Positions 44,121-54,359 are shown, counted from the stretch's first letter. The stretch: DNA of 64,000 nt from Pseudomonas putida (GCF_002906855.1 NZ_MINI01000038.1:248001-312000); one strand, 5' to 3'. The notes: a model not told the origin generated them from the sequence alone. Made by a program: numbers and translations.

Positions 44121-46199
44121 TCACACCTGCCCATATTGTTGACCGTGGCGCAGCCAGCGATCGAGCAGCGGGCTGACGTGGTCGGGCCAGCGCGCCAGTA
44201 GCGCCTGGGCCGCGTCACGCACGGCCGGTAGCAGGTCGGCGTCGCGCATCAGGTCGGCGACCTTGAACTGCAGCAGGCCGGTCTGGCGTGTGCCGAGCAT
44301 TTCGCCGGGCCCGCGCAGCTCAAGGTCTTTCTCGGCGATGATGAAGCCATCGTTGGTTTCCCGCATGATGCCCAGGCGTTCGCGGCCGATCTGCGACAGC
44401 GGCGGGTGATACAGCAACACGCAGTGGCTCACCGCGCTGCCTCGGCCAACCCGGCCACGCAGCTGGTGCAGCTGGGCCAGGCCCAGGCGTTCGGGGTTCT
44501 CGATGATCATCAGGCTGGCGTTGGGCACGTCCACACCGACCTCGATCACCGTGGTGGCGACCAGCAGTTGCAGGTTGCCTTGCTTGAACTCGGCCATGAC
44601 CTCGGCCTTTTCTGCCGGCTTCATGCGGCCGTGGATCAGGCCCACGCGCAGTTCGCCGAGTGCGCTGCCAAGCTCTTCGTAAGTGCTCTCAGCCGCTTGA
44701 CAGGTCAGCTCTTCGGATTCTTCGATCAGCGTGCAAACCCAATAGGCCTGGCGCCCTTCGGCACAGGCGGCGCGAACCCGCTCGACCACTTCGAAGCGGC
44801 GGCTGTCGGCGACCAGCACGGTATTCACTGGCGTGCGCCCTGGCGGCAGCTCGTCGAGTACCGAGGTGTCGAGATCGGCATAGGCGCTCATGGCCAGAGT
44901 GCGTGGGATTGGCGTGGCGGTCATGATCAGCTGGTGCGGGCACAGCTCGCCGGCCACGCCTTTCTTGCGCAGCGCCAGGCGCTGCTGCACGCCGAAGCGG
45001 TGCTGTTCGTCGATGATCGCCAGGGCCAGGTGCTTGAAGCGAACTTCTTCCTGGAACAGCGCGTGGGTACCGACCACCATTGGCGCACCGCCGGCGATCT
45101 GCTCCAGCGCGCTGGCGCGGGCCTTGCCCTTGAGCTTGCCGGCCAGCCAGGCGACTTCGATGCCTAGCGGCTCCAGCCAGCGCTTGAAGGTGATGTAATG
45201 CTGTTCGGCCAGGATTTCGGTAGGCGCCATCAGCGCCACCTGGTAGCCGGCTTCCAGGGCCTGCAGTGCGGCGAGGGCGGCGACTACGGTCTTGCCGGCG
45301 CCGACGTCGCCCTGCACCAGGCGCATCATGGGCTCGTGCTGGCTGAGGTCATAGGCGATTTCGTTGGCTACCCGCTGCTGCGCCCCGGTCGGCTGGAAAC
45401 CCAGGTTGGCCAGGTACTGTGCCTGCAGGCGCTTGGCCTTGGGCAGTACCGGCGCCCGCAGGCTGCGCAGGCTCTCGCGCAGGCGTTGCTGCGACAGCTG
45501 ATGGGTCAGCAGCTCTTCGAAGGCCAGGCGGTGCTGGGCCCAGTGCTGGCCTTCGGCAAGCTCGTCGAGGTCGGCATCGGCCGGCGGGTTGTGCAGGTAG
45601 CGGATGGCATCATCCAGCGGCGCCAGGTGGTAGTCGCGGGCCAGTTCATCGGGCAGCCAGTCGGGCAAGCTGCGCGGCCCGAGCATCCCCAGGCTCTGCT
45701 GGCAGAGCAGGCGCAGGCGCTGTTGGGTGAGGCCTTCAGTTGACGGGTAGATCGGCGTCAGGGTTTGCTCGACCGGTGGCGGCGGCTCGTCGCCATTCAG
45801 CGCGCGGTATTCCGGGTGGTAGATTTCCAGGCCCGAGGCGCCGGGGCGGGCTTCGCCGTAGCAGCGCAGGTGGGTGCCGCGCTTGAGGCCTTCCTTCTGC
45901 GCGTTGCTGAAGTGGTAGAAGCGCAGGCTCAACACGCCTGTGCCGTCACCCAGGCGTACCACCAGGCTGCGGCGCTTGCCCATGGTTACGTCGGCACCGC
46001 TGACCACGCCCTCGATCACCGCGTCCTGGCCCGGGCGCAGCTGGCCGATCGGCACCACGCGGGTACGGTCCTGATAGCGCAGGGGCAGGTGGAACAGCAC
46101 GTCCTGCAGGTTCTCCAGGCCGACCTTGGCGAGCTTTTCCGCCATGGCATCGCCTACGCCCTTGAGCGCCGTGACCGAGACCTTCGACAGCTCAGTCAT
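44121..46199 (-). CDS. recG: ATP-dependent DNA helicase RecG
   Basis: Branch-migrating helicase that rescues stalled replication forks and processes D- and R-loops. 692 residues. N-terminal wedge domain (~1-150), Walker A GDVGAGKT near 293-300, DEQHRFGVQQR (the DExH box) near 394, motif III TATPIPRT, and motif VI QLRGRVGRG. oxyR lies upstream with a 3-base gap, so the two are probably co-transcribed. Confidence 0.97.
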   Translation of the reverse strand: MTELSKVSVTALKGVGDAMAEKLAKVGLENLQDVLFHLPLRYQDRTRVVPIGQLRPGQDAVIEGVVSGADVTMGKRRSLVVRLGDGTGVLSLRFYHFSNAQKEGLKRGTHLRCYGEARPGASGLEIYHPEYRALNGDEPPPPVEQTLTPIYPSTEGLTQQRLRLLCQQSLGMLGPRSLPDWLPDELARDYHLAPLDDAIRYLHNPPADADLDELAEGQHWAQHRLAFEELLTHQLSQQRLRESLRSLRAPVLPKAKRLQAQYLANLGFQPTGAQQRVANEIAYDLSQHEPMMRLVQGDVGAGKTVVAALAALQALEAGYQVALMAPTEILAEQHYITFKRWLEPLGIEVAWLAGKLKGKARASALEQIAGGAPMVVGTHALFQEEVRFKHLALAIIDEQHRFGVQQRLALRKKGVAGELCPHQLIMTATPIPRTLAMSAYADLDTSVLDELPPGRTPVNTVLVADSRRFEVVERVRAACAEGRQAYWVCTLIEESEELTCQAAESTYEELGSALGELRVGLIHGRMKPAEKAEVMAEFKQGNLQLLVATTVIEVGVDVPNASLMIIENPERLGLAQLHQLRGRVGRGSAVSHCVLLYHPPLSQIGRERLGIMRETNDGFIIAEKDLELRGPGEMLGTRQTGLLQFKVADLMRDADLLPAVRDAAQALLARWPDHVSPLLDRWLRHGQQYGQV

Positions 46200-46202
46200 G
46201 GA

Positions 46203-47129
46203 TCAGGCCGGTTGTTCCACAGGTGGCTTGGCCACCGAGCAGAGGCGGATCGAGTCGGCAAGGATCTCGATCGCCTTCGGCCGCGGGAAACTGGCGCGCC
46301 AGGCAATGGCTACGGTACGGAACGGTGCAGGCGGGGAAAGCGGACGCACTTCGATGACCCCAGGCGCATAGTGATGGCTGTGCACGGCCGACAGCGGCAG
46401 GATCGACACCCCCAGGCCGGACGCGACCATGTGGCGGATGGTTTCCAGCGAGCTGGACTCGACCGTGGTGTGCTTGGAGCCTTCGCCACCTTTATTCAGC
46501 GTCGGGCAGGCTTCCAGCACCTGGTCGCGGAAGCAGTGGCCCTCGCCAAGCAGCAACAGGCTCTTGTCGTTGAGCATGGCAGTGTCGATGGTCTTCTTCG
46601 CCGTCCACGGGTGGTCGGCCGGCATCAACGCACAGAACGGCTCGTCGTACAGCGGCAGGGTCAGCACATCGGCTTCGTTGAACGGCAAGGCGATGATCAC
46701 TGCATCCAGCTCGCCGTTGCGCAGCTTCTCGCGCAGCACGTGAGTGAAGTTTTCTTCGATATACAGCGGCATCTGCGGCGCCACCCGGTGCAGCTGCGGA
46801 ATCAGGTGCGGGAACAGGTACGGGCCGACGGTATAGATGGCGCCGACCTTGAGCGGGGCGGTCAGCTGATTCTTGCCAGCCTGGGCCAGCTCGCGAATGC
46901 CCTGGGCTTGCTCCAGTACCTTCTGCGCCTGGGCCACGATGCTTTCGCCGACCGGGGTCAGGCGCACCGCGCTCTTGCTGCGCTCGAAGATCAGCACGCC
47001 AAGCTCGTCCTCAAGCTTCTTCACGCCGACCGACAGGGTCGGCTGGCTGACGTGGCAGCGCTCGGCAGCATGGCCGAAGTGCTGCTCCTGGGCGAGCGTG
47101 ACGATGTAGCGTAATTCTGTGAGGGTCAT
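46203..47129 (-). CDS. oxyR: Peroxide-sensing LysR regulator OxyR
   Basis: A 308-residue LysR protein that activates catalase and peroxidase genes when C199 and C208 form a disulfide; both are present in HCFRDQVLEAC at exactly those positions. The HTH is TLTELRYIVTLAQEQHFGHA and VSQPTLSVGVKKLE. It precedes recG by three bases, linking peroxide stress and DNA repair as in other pseudomonads. Confidence 0.97.
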   Translation of the reverse strand: MTLTELRYIVTLAQEQHFGHAAERCHVSQPTLSVGVKKLEDELGVLIFERSKSAVRLTPVGESIVAQAQKVLEQAQGIRELAQAGKNQLTAPLKVGAIYTVGPYLFPHLIPQLHRVAPQMPLYIEENFTHVLREKLRNGELDAVIIALPFNEADVLTLPLYDEPFCALMPADHPWTAKKTIDTAMLNDKSLLLLGEGHCFRDQVLEACPTLNKGGEGSKHTTVESSSLETIRHMVASGLGVSILPLSAVHSHHYAPGVIEVRPLSPPAPFRTVAIAWRASFPRPKAIEILADSIRLCSVAKPPVEQPA

Positions 47130-47223
47130 AACGTGCGTCCATGAAGTTGCGGGCCCAGCATAGCGGCTGCAATCGATAGACGCACGTTATCAGACTTGCC
47201 GATTTGTGACAGAAACAAAAGTA

Positions 47224-47958
47224 TCAGCGACGGTCCAGCGAGTAGACGAACGGAGCCACTACTTCGATCGTGCCATTGGTCAGCAACTCGGCTGGCGGCT
47301 TGGGTACCGTACCGGCGCGGCGGATCATTTCCATGGTCGCCCGGTCCAGGGCCGCGCTGCCGGAGCCGCCTGCCATGGAGTAGGACACCACCTTACCTTC
47401 GGCGTCGACCACGAAGCGCAGGCGGTTGATGCCTTGCAGGCCGCGACGGCGAGCGTCCTCCGGATAGCGCTTGTACTTCGCCAGGTGGCGCAGCAAGTCG
47501 CTCTGCCAGGTTGGCAGCGCCTGGCTGTTGGAAGCGATGCTTGGCGCCGGTGCCGCCGACTTCTGCGGTGGCGTGTTGCTTGGCGGCGTATCGGCTACCT
47601 GTTCCTTGGCCGGTGGCTCATCCTTCGGCGGCTCAGGCTTCTTCTCAGGCTTCGGTGGCTGAGGTTTGGGCTTCGGCTTGGGCGGCTTGGCGATGGCGAT
47701 CTTCGGTTTCGGCGCCTCGACCAGCTTGGGCAGCGGTGGTTCTTCTACCGGTGCCGGTGGCTGTGGGGCGGCTTTCGGTGGTGGCGGCGGCGCGGGCTCG
47801 GGCAGCGGTGCCAGCTCGACCATCATGGCTGCCGGGGGCAGCTCGACGGCCTGGGGCACCGACCAGTCGAGCGTCAGCAGCACGGCGCCCACGTGCACGC
47901 CCAGCACGATCGCCAGGCTGCCCCCGTAGCGCGCCACGTTTGAGCGCGGTTTCGTCAT
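47224..47958 (-). CDS. tonB: Energy-transducing protein TonB
   Basis: A 244-residue inner-membrane protein with one N-terminal helix (SLAIVLGVHVGAVLLTL), a long Pro/Lys/Glu-rich spacer (~50-130; PPKPKPKPQPPKPEKKPE) to span the periplasm, and a C-terminal TonB domain (YPEDARRRGLQGINRLRFVV) that contacts TonB boxes of outer-membrane receptors. It overlaps exbD by ATGA, third in exbB-exbD-tonB. Confidence 0.95.
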   Translation of the reverse strand: MTKPRSNVARYGGSLAIVLGVHVGAVLLTLDWSVPQAVELPPAAMMVELAPLPEPAPPPPPKAAPQPPAPVEEPPLPKLVEAPKPKIAIAKPPKPKPKPQPPKPEKKPEPPKDEPPAKEQVADTPPSNTPPQKSAAPAPSIASNSQALPTWQSDLLRHLAKYKRYPEDARRRGLQGINRLRFVVDAEGKVVSYSMAGGSGSAALDRATMEMIRRAGTVPKPPAELLTNGTIEVVAPFVYSLDRR

Positions 47959-48383
47959 TTCTTGGCTGCCGTCTCGAGACCTACCAGACCGACCTTGAGG
48001 TAGCCGGCCGCGCGCATGTTGTTCATCACTTCCATCAGGTCACCGTAATCCACGCCCTTGTCGGCCTGGAAGAAGATGGTGGTTTCCTTGTCGCCCTTGG
48101 TCTTGGCGTCGAGCATCGGGCCAAGCTGTTCGGGAACAGGTACCTGATCGTCGCCGACATACAGCTTCTGGTCGGCCTTGACGCTGACGAACACTGGTTT
48201 CTCGGGCCTCGGTGCCGGCTTGGCAGTCGAGGCCGGCAGGTCGACCTTGATGTCGACCGTGGCCAACGGGGCTGCGACCATGAAGATGATCAGCAGCACC
48301 AGCATCACGTCGATGAACGGCGTAACGTTGATTTCGTGGTTTTCGGCGAGGTCGTCGCCACCTTCGTTCAGATGCAGGCCCAT
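47955..48383 (-). CDS. exbD: Biopolymer transport protein ExbD
   Basis: A 142-residue partner of ExbB. One helix (VTPFIDVMLVLLIIFMVAAPL) with the essential proton-channel aspartate in FIDVMLVLLIIF, then a periplasmic domain. Between exbB (3-base gap) and tonB (4-base overlap). Confidence 0.97.
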   Translation of the reverse strand: MGLHLNEGGDDLAENHEINVTPFIDVMLVLLIIFMVAAPLATVDIKVDLPASTAKPAPRPEKPVFVSVKADQKLYVGDDQVPVPEQLGPMLDAKTKGDKETTIFFQADKGVDYGDLMEVMNNMRAAGYLKVGLVGLETAAKK

Positions 48384-48386
48384 GGT

Positions 48387-49352
48387 TTACCCCACTTTCA
48401 CCATGTGCGGGGCGGCGCGGTCGCCACCCTGGTGGTCCAGATCACGGCTGACCAGCAGCAACACCTGGGCGGAGGCGTCGGACACCTGTGCCTTGTAGCC
48501 GGCGATGGAGCGGGCGAAGACGTTGTAGATGACCACGGCCGGGATCGCTGCGACCAGGCCCAGTGCAGTGGCCAGCAGGGCCTCGGCGATACCTGGGGCA
48601 ACTACAGCCAGGTTGGTGGTCTGGGTCTTGGCGATGCCGATGAAGCTGTTCATGATGCCCCACACGGTACCGAACAGGCCGACGAACGGCGCGGTAGAGC
48701 CGATGGTGGCGAGCACGCCGGTGCCGTTGCTCATGGCGCGACCGCTGGCGGCTACCAGGCGCTCCAGGCGGAAGCTGACGCGTTCCTTGATGCCTTCTTT
48801 CTCGCGGGCATTGGCCGACAGGCGCATCTCTTCGAGGGCGTCGTGGACCAGGATGTGGGCCAGGGTGCCTTCTTTATTGGCGACGGTGCTGGCTTCTTTC
48901 AGGCTCACCGACTTCTTCAGGGCGGCAATCTCGCCACGCAGGCGGCGCTTGGCGCCCATCAGCTCGAAGCCCTTGGCGATCCAGATGGTCCAGGTGATGA
49001 TCGAGGCGATGGCCAGGCCGATCATCACGATTTTCACGACGATGTCAGCGTTCTTGTACATGCCCCATGGGGACAGGTCGTGGGCCATGCCCAGCGAGGT
49101 GTCTTCAACCAGTTGCTGAACGGCTGGGTCAGCGGCGACAGGTGCATCGACCGGCGTGGCGGCCTGGCCTTCGACCGCAGTGGGTGCTGGAGTGGCAGGG
49201 GTGGCCGCAGCGGCAGCAGCTGGGGCGGCGGTGTTGGCGGCAGGCTCATCGGCCATGGCCACCGGGGCCAGCACCAGGCTAAGCAGCAGCGCGGCGATGG
49301 CGCGCCAGGCGCGCGACGGGGTTGGCGAAGCGGAAAGTTGAGTACGTGTCAT
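48387..49352 (-). CDS. exbB: Proton-channel protein ExbB with Ala-rich N-terminal extension
   Basis: A 321-residue MotA/TolQ/ExbB channel protein (E. coli 244). It begins with a signal-like segment and an Ala/Pro-rich extension (~25-95), then three helices (VKIVMIGLAIASIITWTIWI; ATIGSTAPFVGLFGTVWGIMNSF; ATALGLVAAIPAVVIYNVFA). The extension is known in pseudomonad ExbB and probably lies in the periplasm. It heads the exbBD-tonB operon. Fur control is likely but no clear Fur box is visible. Confidence 0.95.
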   Translation of the reverse strand: MTRTQLSASPTPSRAWRAIAALLLSLVLAPVAMADEPAANTAAPAAAAAATPATPAPTAVEGQAATPVDAPVAADPAVQQLVEDTSLGMAHDLSPWGMYKNADIVVKIVMIGLAIASIITWTIWIAKGFELMGAKRRLRGEIAALKKSVSLKEASTVANKEGTLAHILVHDALEEMRLSANAREKEGIKERVSFRLERLVAASGRAMSNGTGVLATIGSTAPFVGLFGTVWGIMNSFIGIAKTQTTNLAVVAPGIAEALLATALGLVAAIPAVVIYNVFARSIAGYKAQVSDASAQVLLLVSRDLDHQGGDRAAPHMVKVG

Positions 49353-49439
49353 GCTGGCCGGACCTGATGAAGAAGAAAGTGTACGTTCTCCACGGCCTCG
49401 AGATCGGCCGAGAACAGATAGGGGTGCCATTATTGCAAG

Positions 49440-49463
49440 TAATTCTTGTTAACAAAAGTAATC
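49440..49463. promoter_or_regulatory. A/T-rich palindrome upstream of exbB
   Basis: TTGTTAACAA is a perfect 10-bp palindrome (49446-49455) inside a 40-bp A/T-rich block 100 bp upstream of exbB, shared with the divergent gene. It does not match the Fur consensus well. Regulatory role unproven. Confidence 0.3.
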
Positions 49464-49543
49464 TTGTTGCTTTTTTCACCTGCGGTCTAGCCGCCTATCG
49501 TGTAATACGGCTAGCCTGATCCTTTGGTCTAGGGAGTATTGTG

Positions 49544-50401
49544 ATGTCAGGCCTTTGCGCAATTATCGTGGGATGTGGTGATGTAGGCGGCCGTCTGGCC
49601 CGCCAGCTGCTGGCCAAAGGCTGGCAAATCAGTGGCCTCCGCCGCTCGGTCGAGCAACTGCCCGAGGGCATCGCGCCCATCGCTGCCGACCTGTCCGACC
49701 CTGCCATTCCACAGGCATGGCCACAGCGTTCGCCGGACTACCTGGTGTACTGCGTCGCCGCCAGCCAGCATGATGAGGCTGGCTATCAAGCCGCTTACGT
49801 CGACGGTATGCGCCATGTACTGGCGTGGCTGGCCGAGCGTGGTCAGCGCCCACGGCGCTTGCTGTTCGTCTCCAGCAGCAGCGTGTTCGCGCAAAAGGAA
49901 GGCGAATGGATCGACGAAACCGCGCCCACCGAACCTGAAGGTTATTCCGGGAAGGTGATGCTTGAGGCCGAAAGATTGGCGCTGGCCAGCGGCATGCCTG
50001 CCAGCGTGATTCGCCTGACCGGCATCTACGGCCCGGGTCGCGAGTGGCTGCTGAGCCAGGTGCGGCAAGGCTATCGGGTGGCCGAGGAGCCGCCGCTGTA
50101 TGGCAATCGGATTCATGCCGAGGATGCAGCGAGCCTGATGGCGTTCCTGCTGCAGGCCGATGCCGAAGGTGTGGCGCTTGAGGATTGCTACATCGGCGTC
50201 GATGACGACCCGGCACCGCTGGCCGATGTTGTGGCCTGGCTGCGCGAGTACATGGGTGTTACCGAGTGGTCCGATGAGCAGCGGGTGCGCCGTACTGGCA
50301 GCAAGCGTTGCAGCAATGCCCGGGTGCGGGCGTTGGGCTGGGCGCCGGAGTATCCGAGCTACAAGGAAGGCTATGCGGCGATTCTGGAAGGCAAAAGCTG
50401 A
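49544..50401 (+). CDS. NAD(P)-dependent epimerase-like protein (YeeZ type)
   Basis: A 285-residue short-chain-dehydrogenase-like protein with an N-terminal Rossmann motif (AIIVGCGDVGGRLARQLL), LLFVSSSSVFAQ, and IRLTGIYGPGREWLL. It is close to the YeeZ family of atypical SDRs. Substrate unknown. The ATG at 49544 is preceded by AGGGAG; a GTG directly before it could also serve. Confidence 0.85.
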   Translation: MSGLCAIIVGCGDVGGRLARQLLAKGWQISGLRRSVEQLPEGIAPIAADLSDPAIPQAWPQRSPDYLVYCVAASQHDEAGYQAAYVDGMRHVLAWLAERGQRPRRLLFVSSSSVFAQKEGEWIDETAPTEPEGYSGKVMLEAERLALASGMPASVIRLTGIYGPGREWLLSQVRQGYRVAEEPPLYGNRIHAEDAASLMAFLLQADAEGVALEDCYIGVDDDPAPLADVVAWLREYMGVTEWSDEQRVRRTGSKRCSNARVRALGWAPEYPSYKEGYAAILEGKS

Positions 50402-50423
50402 ATTCGCTGCTTGGCTGGTTTTT

Positions 50424-50516
50424 TGTAGGAGCGGGCTTGCCCCGCGAACACCGGCAAAGCCGGTGTCAGGCTCCGCGGGGGGCTTCTTCGCGGGACAAGC
50501 CCCCTTCTGCAGGGGC
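50424..50516. repeat. Pair of inverted REP units (BIME-like)
   Basis: GTAGGAGCGGGCTTGCCCC, CGCGAACACCGG and CAAAGCCGGTG is a canonical P. putida REP; CTTCTTCGCGGGACAAGCCC and CTTCTGCAGG follow in inverted order. Head-to-head REPs are preferred sites for insertion sequences in pseudomonads; none is inserted here. Confidence 0.85.
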
Positions 50517-50539
50517 AGCGTTCGGTTTGAGAGCGGTCT

Positions 50540-51265
50540 TCAGTCCCGCTCCAGCACCCACTGCTGTGCGCCGGCTGCAAGCTGCGGAATCTCGTCCGCC
50601 TGGGCAGTGTTGATCGCCTGGAAGATTGCGATCTTGTCGCCATCACGCTTGAAGATGAACGGCGCGCCGCGCTGATTGCGCTCCAGCCACAGGCTGTCGT
50701 TGTTGCCACCCATGCTGGCGCAGTCGCCGGCCAGGCACAGGGCAAAACGGTCCGGGCCTGGCAGGCCGGTGACGTTGCCGGTATCGCTGAAGTGTACGGT
50801 GGCGCCCTTGCCCTGACCTTCGATGATCTTCCAGTCGCCACCGAGGTAGGCTTGGTACAGCGCCTTCTCGAAGCTGCCACCCAGCGGCGTATTGCCAGGT
50901 TGCTTGGCGCGCACGAAGGTCTGCTTGGTGCCGCTCTGGTCGGTGGCTTCGAGTTCGTCGCCGTCGAGTGCCAGCAATTCAGTCTGGCCGCCCGGGAAGC
51001 TGGCCTGCCATTGCTTGTCGTTGGCGCTCAGTTGGCCGTCGGCCGCCTCGAAGCCATTGCTGTAGCTGGCTCGCTGGCTGCTCACATCGAGCTTCCACTC
51101 GAATACCGGGCCGTGTTCGTTCAGGGCTTGGCGCAGGCTGTCGCCCTTGATGGCGGCCTTGATGGCGTCCTGGTTGATCCAGGTGCCGTTGAAATCTTCG
51201 GGTTTGTGGCTGGCGCAGCCGCCCAGAAGCAGGGCTGCCAGCGCGATGGGCAGTGCTTGACGCAT
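50540..51265 (-). CDS. Predicted lipoprotein, function unknown
   Basis: A 241-residue protein with a lipoprotein signal (MRQALPIALAALLLGGCASH, lipobox LLGGC with the cysteine at position 17). The mature part is beta-rich with no motif I recognise; CLAGDC could form a disulfide. The ATG at 51265 was chosen because it gives the signal peptide. Its neighbours on the same strand are ridA, spoT and rpoZ. Confidence 0.8.
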   Translation of the reverse strand: MRQALPIALAALLLGGCASHKPEDFNGTWINQDAIKAAIKGDSLRQALNEHGPVFEWKLDVSSQRASYSNGFEAADGQLSANDKQWQASFPGGQTELLALDGDELEATDQSGTKQTFVRAKQPGNTPLGGSFEKALYQAYLGGDWKIIEGQGKGATVHFSDTGNVTGLPGPDRFALCLAGDCASMGGNNDSLWLERNQRGAPFIFKRDGDKIAIFQAINTAQADEIPQLAAGAQQWVLERD

Positions 51266-51320
51266 GACGGGATAACCTTGCAGAGGAGGGTGACGGGCAA
51301 GGTGCCCGTCACCAGGGGCA

Positions 51321-51701
51321 TCATTCGATGACCAGAATGGCGTCCATTTCGACCTGGGCGCCTTTCGGCAGTGCAGCAACGCCGATGGCGGCGCGGGCTG
51401 GGTACGGCTGTTCGAAGTAGCGGCCCATCACCTCGTTGACCTTGGCGAAGTGGCTCAGATCGGTGAGGAAGATGTTCAGCTTGACGATGTCCTTGAACGA
51501 ACCGCCAGCCGCTTCAGCCACGGACTTGAGGTTCTCGAACACCTGCACGGTCTGGGCTTCGAAGCCTTCGACCAGTTCCATGGTCTTCGGGTCCAGCGGG
51601 ATCTGGCCCGACATGTAGACGGTGTTGCCGGCCTTGATCGCCTGGGAGTAGGTGCCGATAGCGGCAGGGGCCTTGTCGCTGTTGATTACGGTCTTGCTCA
51701 T
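51321..51701 (-). CDS. ridA: RidA-family enamine/imine deaminase
   Basis: A 126-residue YjgF/RidA protein that hydrolyses reactive 2-aminoacrylate-type enamines from PLP enzymes. [16 protein letters not shown], and the C-terminal [22 protein letters not shown] with the conserved arginine and glutamate, are typical. It follows spoT by 23 bases in the same operon. Confidence 0.95.
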   Translation of the reverse strand: MSKTVINSDKAPAAIGTYSQAIKAGNTVYMSGQIPLDPKTMELVEGFEAQTVQVFENLKSVAEAAGGSFKDIVKLNIFLTDLSHFAKVNEVMGRYFEQPYPARAAIGVAALPKGAQVEMDAILVIE

Positions 51702-51724
51702 GATGACTCCTTGCGGTTGGCGGA

Positions 51725-53833
51725 CTACGTACGCATGCGGGTGATGCGGACCACGCCGGTCAAGGTACGCAGCTTCTTGATCACACGCGCCAGGTGCACA
51801 CGGTCGTGCACGCTGACCACCAGTTGGACCACGCTGATACGGCCGTCGCGTTCGTCCATGCTGATCTTCTCGATGTTGCCGTCGGCAGCGTTGACGCTGC
51901 TGGCCAGCAGGGCGATCAGGCCGCGCTGGTGTTCAAGCTCGACACGCAGCTCGACGTTGAATTCGCCAGCGATGTCCTTGGCCCACGAGAGCTGTACGCA
52001 CTTCTCAGGGTTGTGGCGAATTTCGCTGATGTTGCGGCAGTTTTCCAGGTGCACGACCATGCCCTTGCCTGCTGACAGGTGGCCAACGATCGGGTCGCCT
52101 GGGATCGGCGTGCAGCACTTGGCGTAGCTCAGCACCAGGCCTTCGGTCCCGCGGATCGCCAGCGGGCCTTCCGGGGCAGGCAGCTGTTCGCCTTCGGCCG
52201 ACAGCAGGCGGCGGGCGACCACGTAGGCCATGCGGTTGCCCAGGCCGATGTCTTCGAGCAGGTCTTCGATCAGCTCCAGGCGGTACTCGGCGAGAATCGC
52301 CTGGATACGCTCCTGAGGGATTTTCTCCAGGCTGCTGTCGAAGCCAGTCAGCACCTTGTTCAGCAGGCGCTCGCCGAGGCTGATCGACTCGGAGCGGCGC
52401 TGCTGCTTGAGGGCATGGCGAATGTGCGTGCGTGCCTTGCCGGTGACCACGAAATTGAGCCAGGCCGGATTCGGTCGTGCGCCCGGGGCGCTGACGATTT
52501 CCACCGTCGAGCCGCTCTGCAGCGGCTCGGACAGTGGTGCCAGGCGGCGGTTGATGCGGCAGGCGATGCAGCTGTTGCCAACGTCGGTGTGCACCGCGTA
52601 GGCGAAGTCGACGGCGGTGGAGCCTTTGGGCAGCTCCATGATCCGGCCTTTGGGCGTGAACACGTAGACCTCGTCCGGGAACAGGTCGATCTTCACGCTT
52701 TCGATGAATTCCAGCGAGTTGCCGGCACGTTGCTGCAGCTCGAGGATGCCCTTGACCCACTGACGCGCCCGGGCATGGCTGCCCTTGGGTTGCTCGTCCT
52801 CGTTGGACTTGTACAGCCAGTGTGCGGCGATGCCGTTGTTAGCCATCTCTTCCATCTCGCGGGTGCGGATCTGGATTTCGATGGGCACGCCGTGCATGCC
52901 GAACAGCGTGGTGTGCAACGACTGGTAGCCGTTGGCCTTGGGGATCGCGATGTAATCCTTGAAGCGACCGGGCAGTGGCTTGTACAGGTTGTGCACGGCG
53001 CCGAGCACGCGGTAGCAGGTGTCGACTTTGTCGACGATGATGCGGAAGGCGTACACGTCCATGATCTCGTTGAAGGCGCGGCGCTTGCCACGCATCTTCT
53101 TGTAGATGCCATAGAGGTGTTTCTGCCTGCCGCTGACCTCGCCCTCGATGCCGTCTGCGGCCAGGCAGTTGGCCAGCGAGTGCTCGATCTTGGCGACGAT
53201 CTCTTTACGGTTGCCGCGTGCGCTCTTCACCGCCCGGTGGATCAGCGACGAACGCATCGGGTGCATGGCCTTGAAGCCGAGGTCCTCGAACTCCACGCGC
53301 ACAGTGTGCATCCCCAGGCGGTTAGCGATGGGGGCGTAGATCTCGAGGGTTTCCTTGGCGATGCGCCGGCGTTTTTCGCCAGACAGCACTTCAAGGGTGC
53401 GCATGTTGTGCAGGCGATCGGCCAGCTTGACCAGGATCACGCGAATATCGCGGGCCATGGCCATGGCCATCTTCTGGAAGTTTTCGGCCTGCGCCTCGGC
53501 CTTGGTCTCGAAGTTCATCTGGGTCAGCTTGCTGACCCCATCGACCAGTTCGGCCACGGTCTCGCCAAACTGCTGGCAGAGGGCTTCCTTGGCGATGCCG
53601 GTGTCTTCGATCACGTCGTGCAGCATGGCGGCCATCAGGCTCTGATGGTCCATGTGCATGTCGGCGAGGATGCTGGCCACGGCCAGCGGATGGGTCACGT
53701 AGGGCTCGCCGCTGCGGCGGCGCTGCCCGTCGTGTGCCTGTTCGGCGTAGAAATAGGCGCGGCGAACCAGGTTGACCTGTTCGGGGCCCAGGTAGGTCGA
53801 CAGCCGTTCGGCTAAGGCTTCTATGCCCGGCAT
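51725..53833 (-). CDS. spoT: Bifunctional (p)ppGpp synthetase/hydrolase SpoT
   Basis: Controls the stringent-response alarmone. 702 residues: HD hydrolase domain with THPL (H48) and LHDVIEDT (H72, D73), synthetase domain (~190-330; [31 protein letters not shown]), TGS (~390-450; [27 protein letters not shown]), helical/conserved-cysteine region ([11 protein letters not shown]) and a C-terminal ACT domain. The intact HD residues make it SpoT rather than RelA. It lies between rpoZ and ridA. Confidence 0.97.
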   Translation of the reverse strand: MPGIEALAERLSTYLGPEQVNLVRRAYFYAEQAHDGQRRRSGEPYVTHPLAVASILADMHMDHQSLMAAMLHDVIEDTGIAKEALCQQFGETVAELVDGVSKLTQMNFETKAEAQAENFQKMAMAMARDIRVILVKLADRLHNMRTLEVLSGEKRRRIAKETLEIYAPIANRLGMHTVRVEFEDLGFKAMHPMRSSLIHRAVKSARGNRKEIVAKIEHSLANCLAADGIEGEVSGRQKHLYGIYKKMRGKRRAFNEIMDVYAFRIIVDKVDTCYRVLGAVHNLYKPLPGRFKDYIAIPKANGYQSLHTTLFGMHGVPIEIQIRTREMEEMANNGIAAHWLYKSNEDEQPKGSHARARQWVKGILELQQRAGNSLEFIESVKIDLFPDEVYVFTPKGRIMELPKGSTAVDFAYAVHTDVGNSCIACRINRRLAPLSEPLQSGSTVEIVSAPGARPNPAWLNFVVTGKARTHIRHALKQQRRSESISLGERLLNKVLTGFDSSLEKIPQERIQAILAEYRLELIEDLLEDIGLGNRMAYVVARRLLSAEGEQLPAPEGPLAIRGTEGLVLSYAKCCTPIPGDPIVGHLSAGKGMVVHLENCRNISEIRHNPEKCVQLSWAKDIAGEFNVELRVELEHQRGLIALLASSVNAADGNIEKISMDERDGRISVVQLVVSVHDRVHLARVIKKLRTLTGVVRITRMRT

Positions 53834-53892
53834 GGTTTCACCTCTTGCCGAGGAAGAGGGCCTTGTGCCGCGCGACGTCGACAGGGCATCGA

Positions 53893-54156
53893 TCAGACAG
53901 CCTCGTTGGACTCGTCCTCGAACGCGGCGAAGACCGGATCCTCGGTGACGATCTCTTCGGCGGCGATGAACTCAGGGGTAACGATACCTTCGGCGATTTC
54001 GCGCAGAGCGACCACGGTCGGCTTGTCGTTTTCCCACGCAACGCGTGGCTCTTTGCCGCCGGTAGCCAGCTGACGGGCGCGCTTGGTCGAGAGCATGACC
54101 AGCTCAAAACGGTTATCCACGTGTTCCAGGCAGTCTTCAACAGTTACGCGGGCCAT
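53893..54156 (-). CDS. rpoZ: RNA polymerase omega subunit
   Basis: An 87-residue subunit that assists RNA polymerase assembly and binds ppGpp with beta'. [34 protein letters not shown] is the family N-terminus, and the ATG at 54156 gives it. It precedes spoT by 59 bp, the conserved rpoZ-spoT linkage. The usual upstream neighbour gmk is displaced by about 5 kb. Confidence 0.97.
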   Translation of the reverse strand: MARVTVEDCLEHVDNRFELVMLSTKRARQLATGGKEPRVAWENDKPTVVALREIAEGIVTPEFIAAEEIVTEDPVFAAFEDESNEAV

Positions 54157-54288
54157 GGTCTTCCTCAGTAGCAAATGCGGTAGGCGTGCAGCCCAATATG
54201 GGCAGGCGGACTCGATAGTTTAAAAAATCACCAGCCAATAGGGAAGCGCTGTTTTATCGGCTACCCCGTCAGGCCTGCGTATCACCAT

Positions 54289-54325
54289 ACCCTGTGGGAG
54301 CGGCTTCAGCCGCGAAAGGGCCGGA
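54289..54325. repeat. REP-like element
   Basis: CCCTGTGGGAGCGG, CTTCAGCCGCGAAAGGGCC matches the REP family (GGGAGCGGCTTCAGCCGCGAA). It lies 35 bp past the end of the LysR gene, between it and rpoZ. Confidence 0.65.
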
Positions 54326-54359
54326 ACAGACACCCTCGATGCATGTCCTGACGATAACC

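Noticed and set aside
47640..47700. Repeated GGCTTNGG motifs in tonB as a DNA repeat
   Set aside because: They code the Pro/Lys spacer typical of TonB; explained by the protein.
49420..49490. Fur box upstream of exbB
   Set aside because: The A/T-rich block lacks GATAATGAT-type hexamers; only a generic palindrome is reported.
54115..54123. TTATCCACG in rpoZ as a DnaA box
   Set aside because: Last base differs, no neighbours; likely chance.
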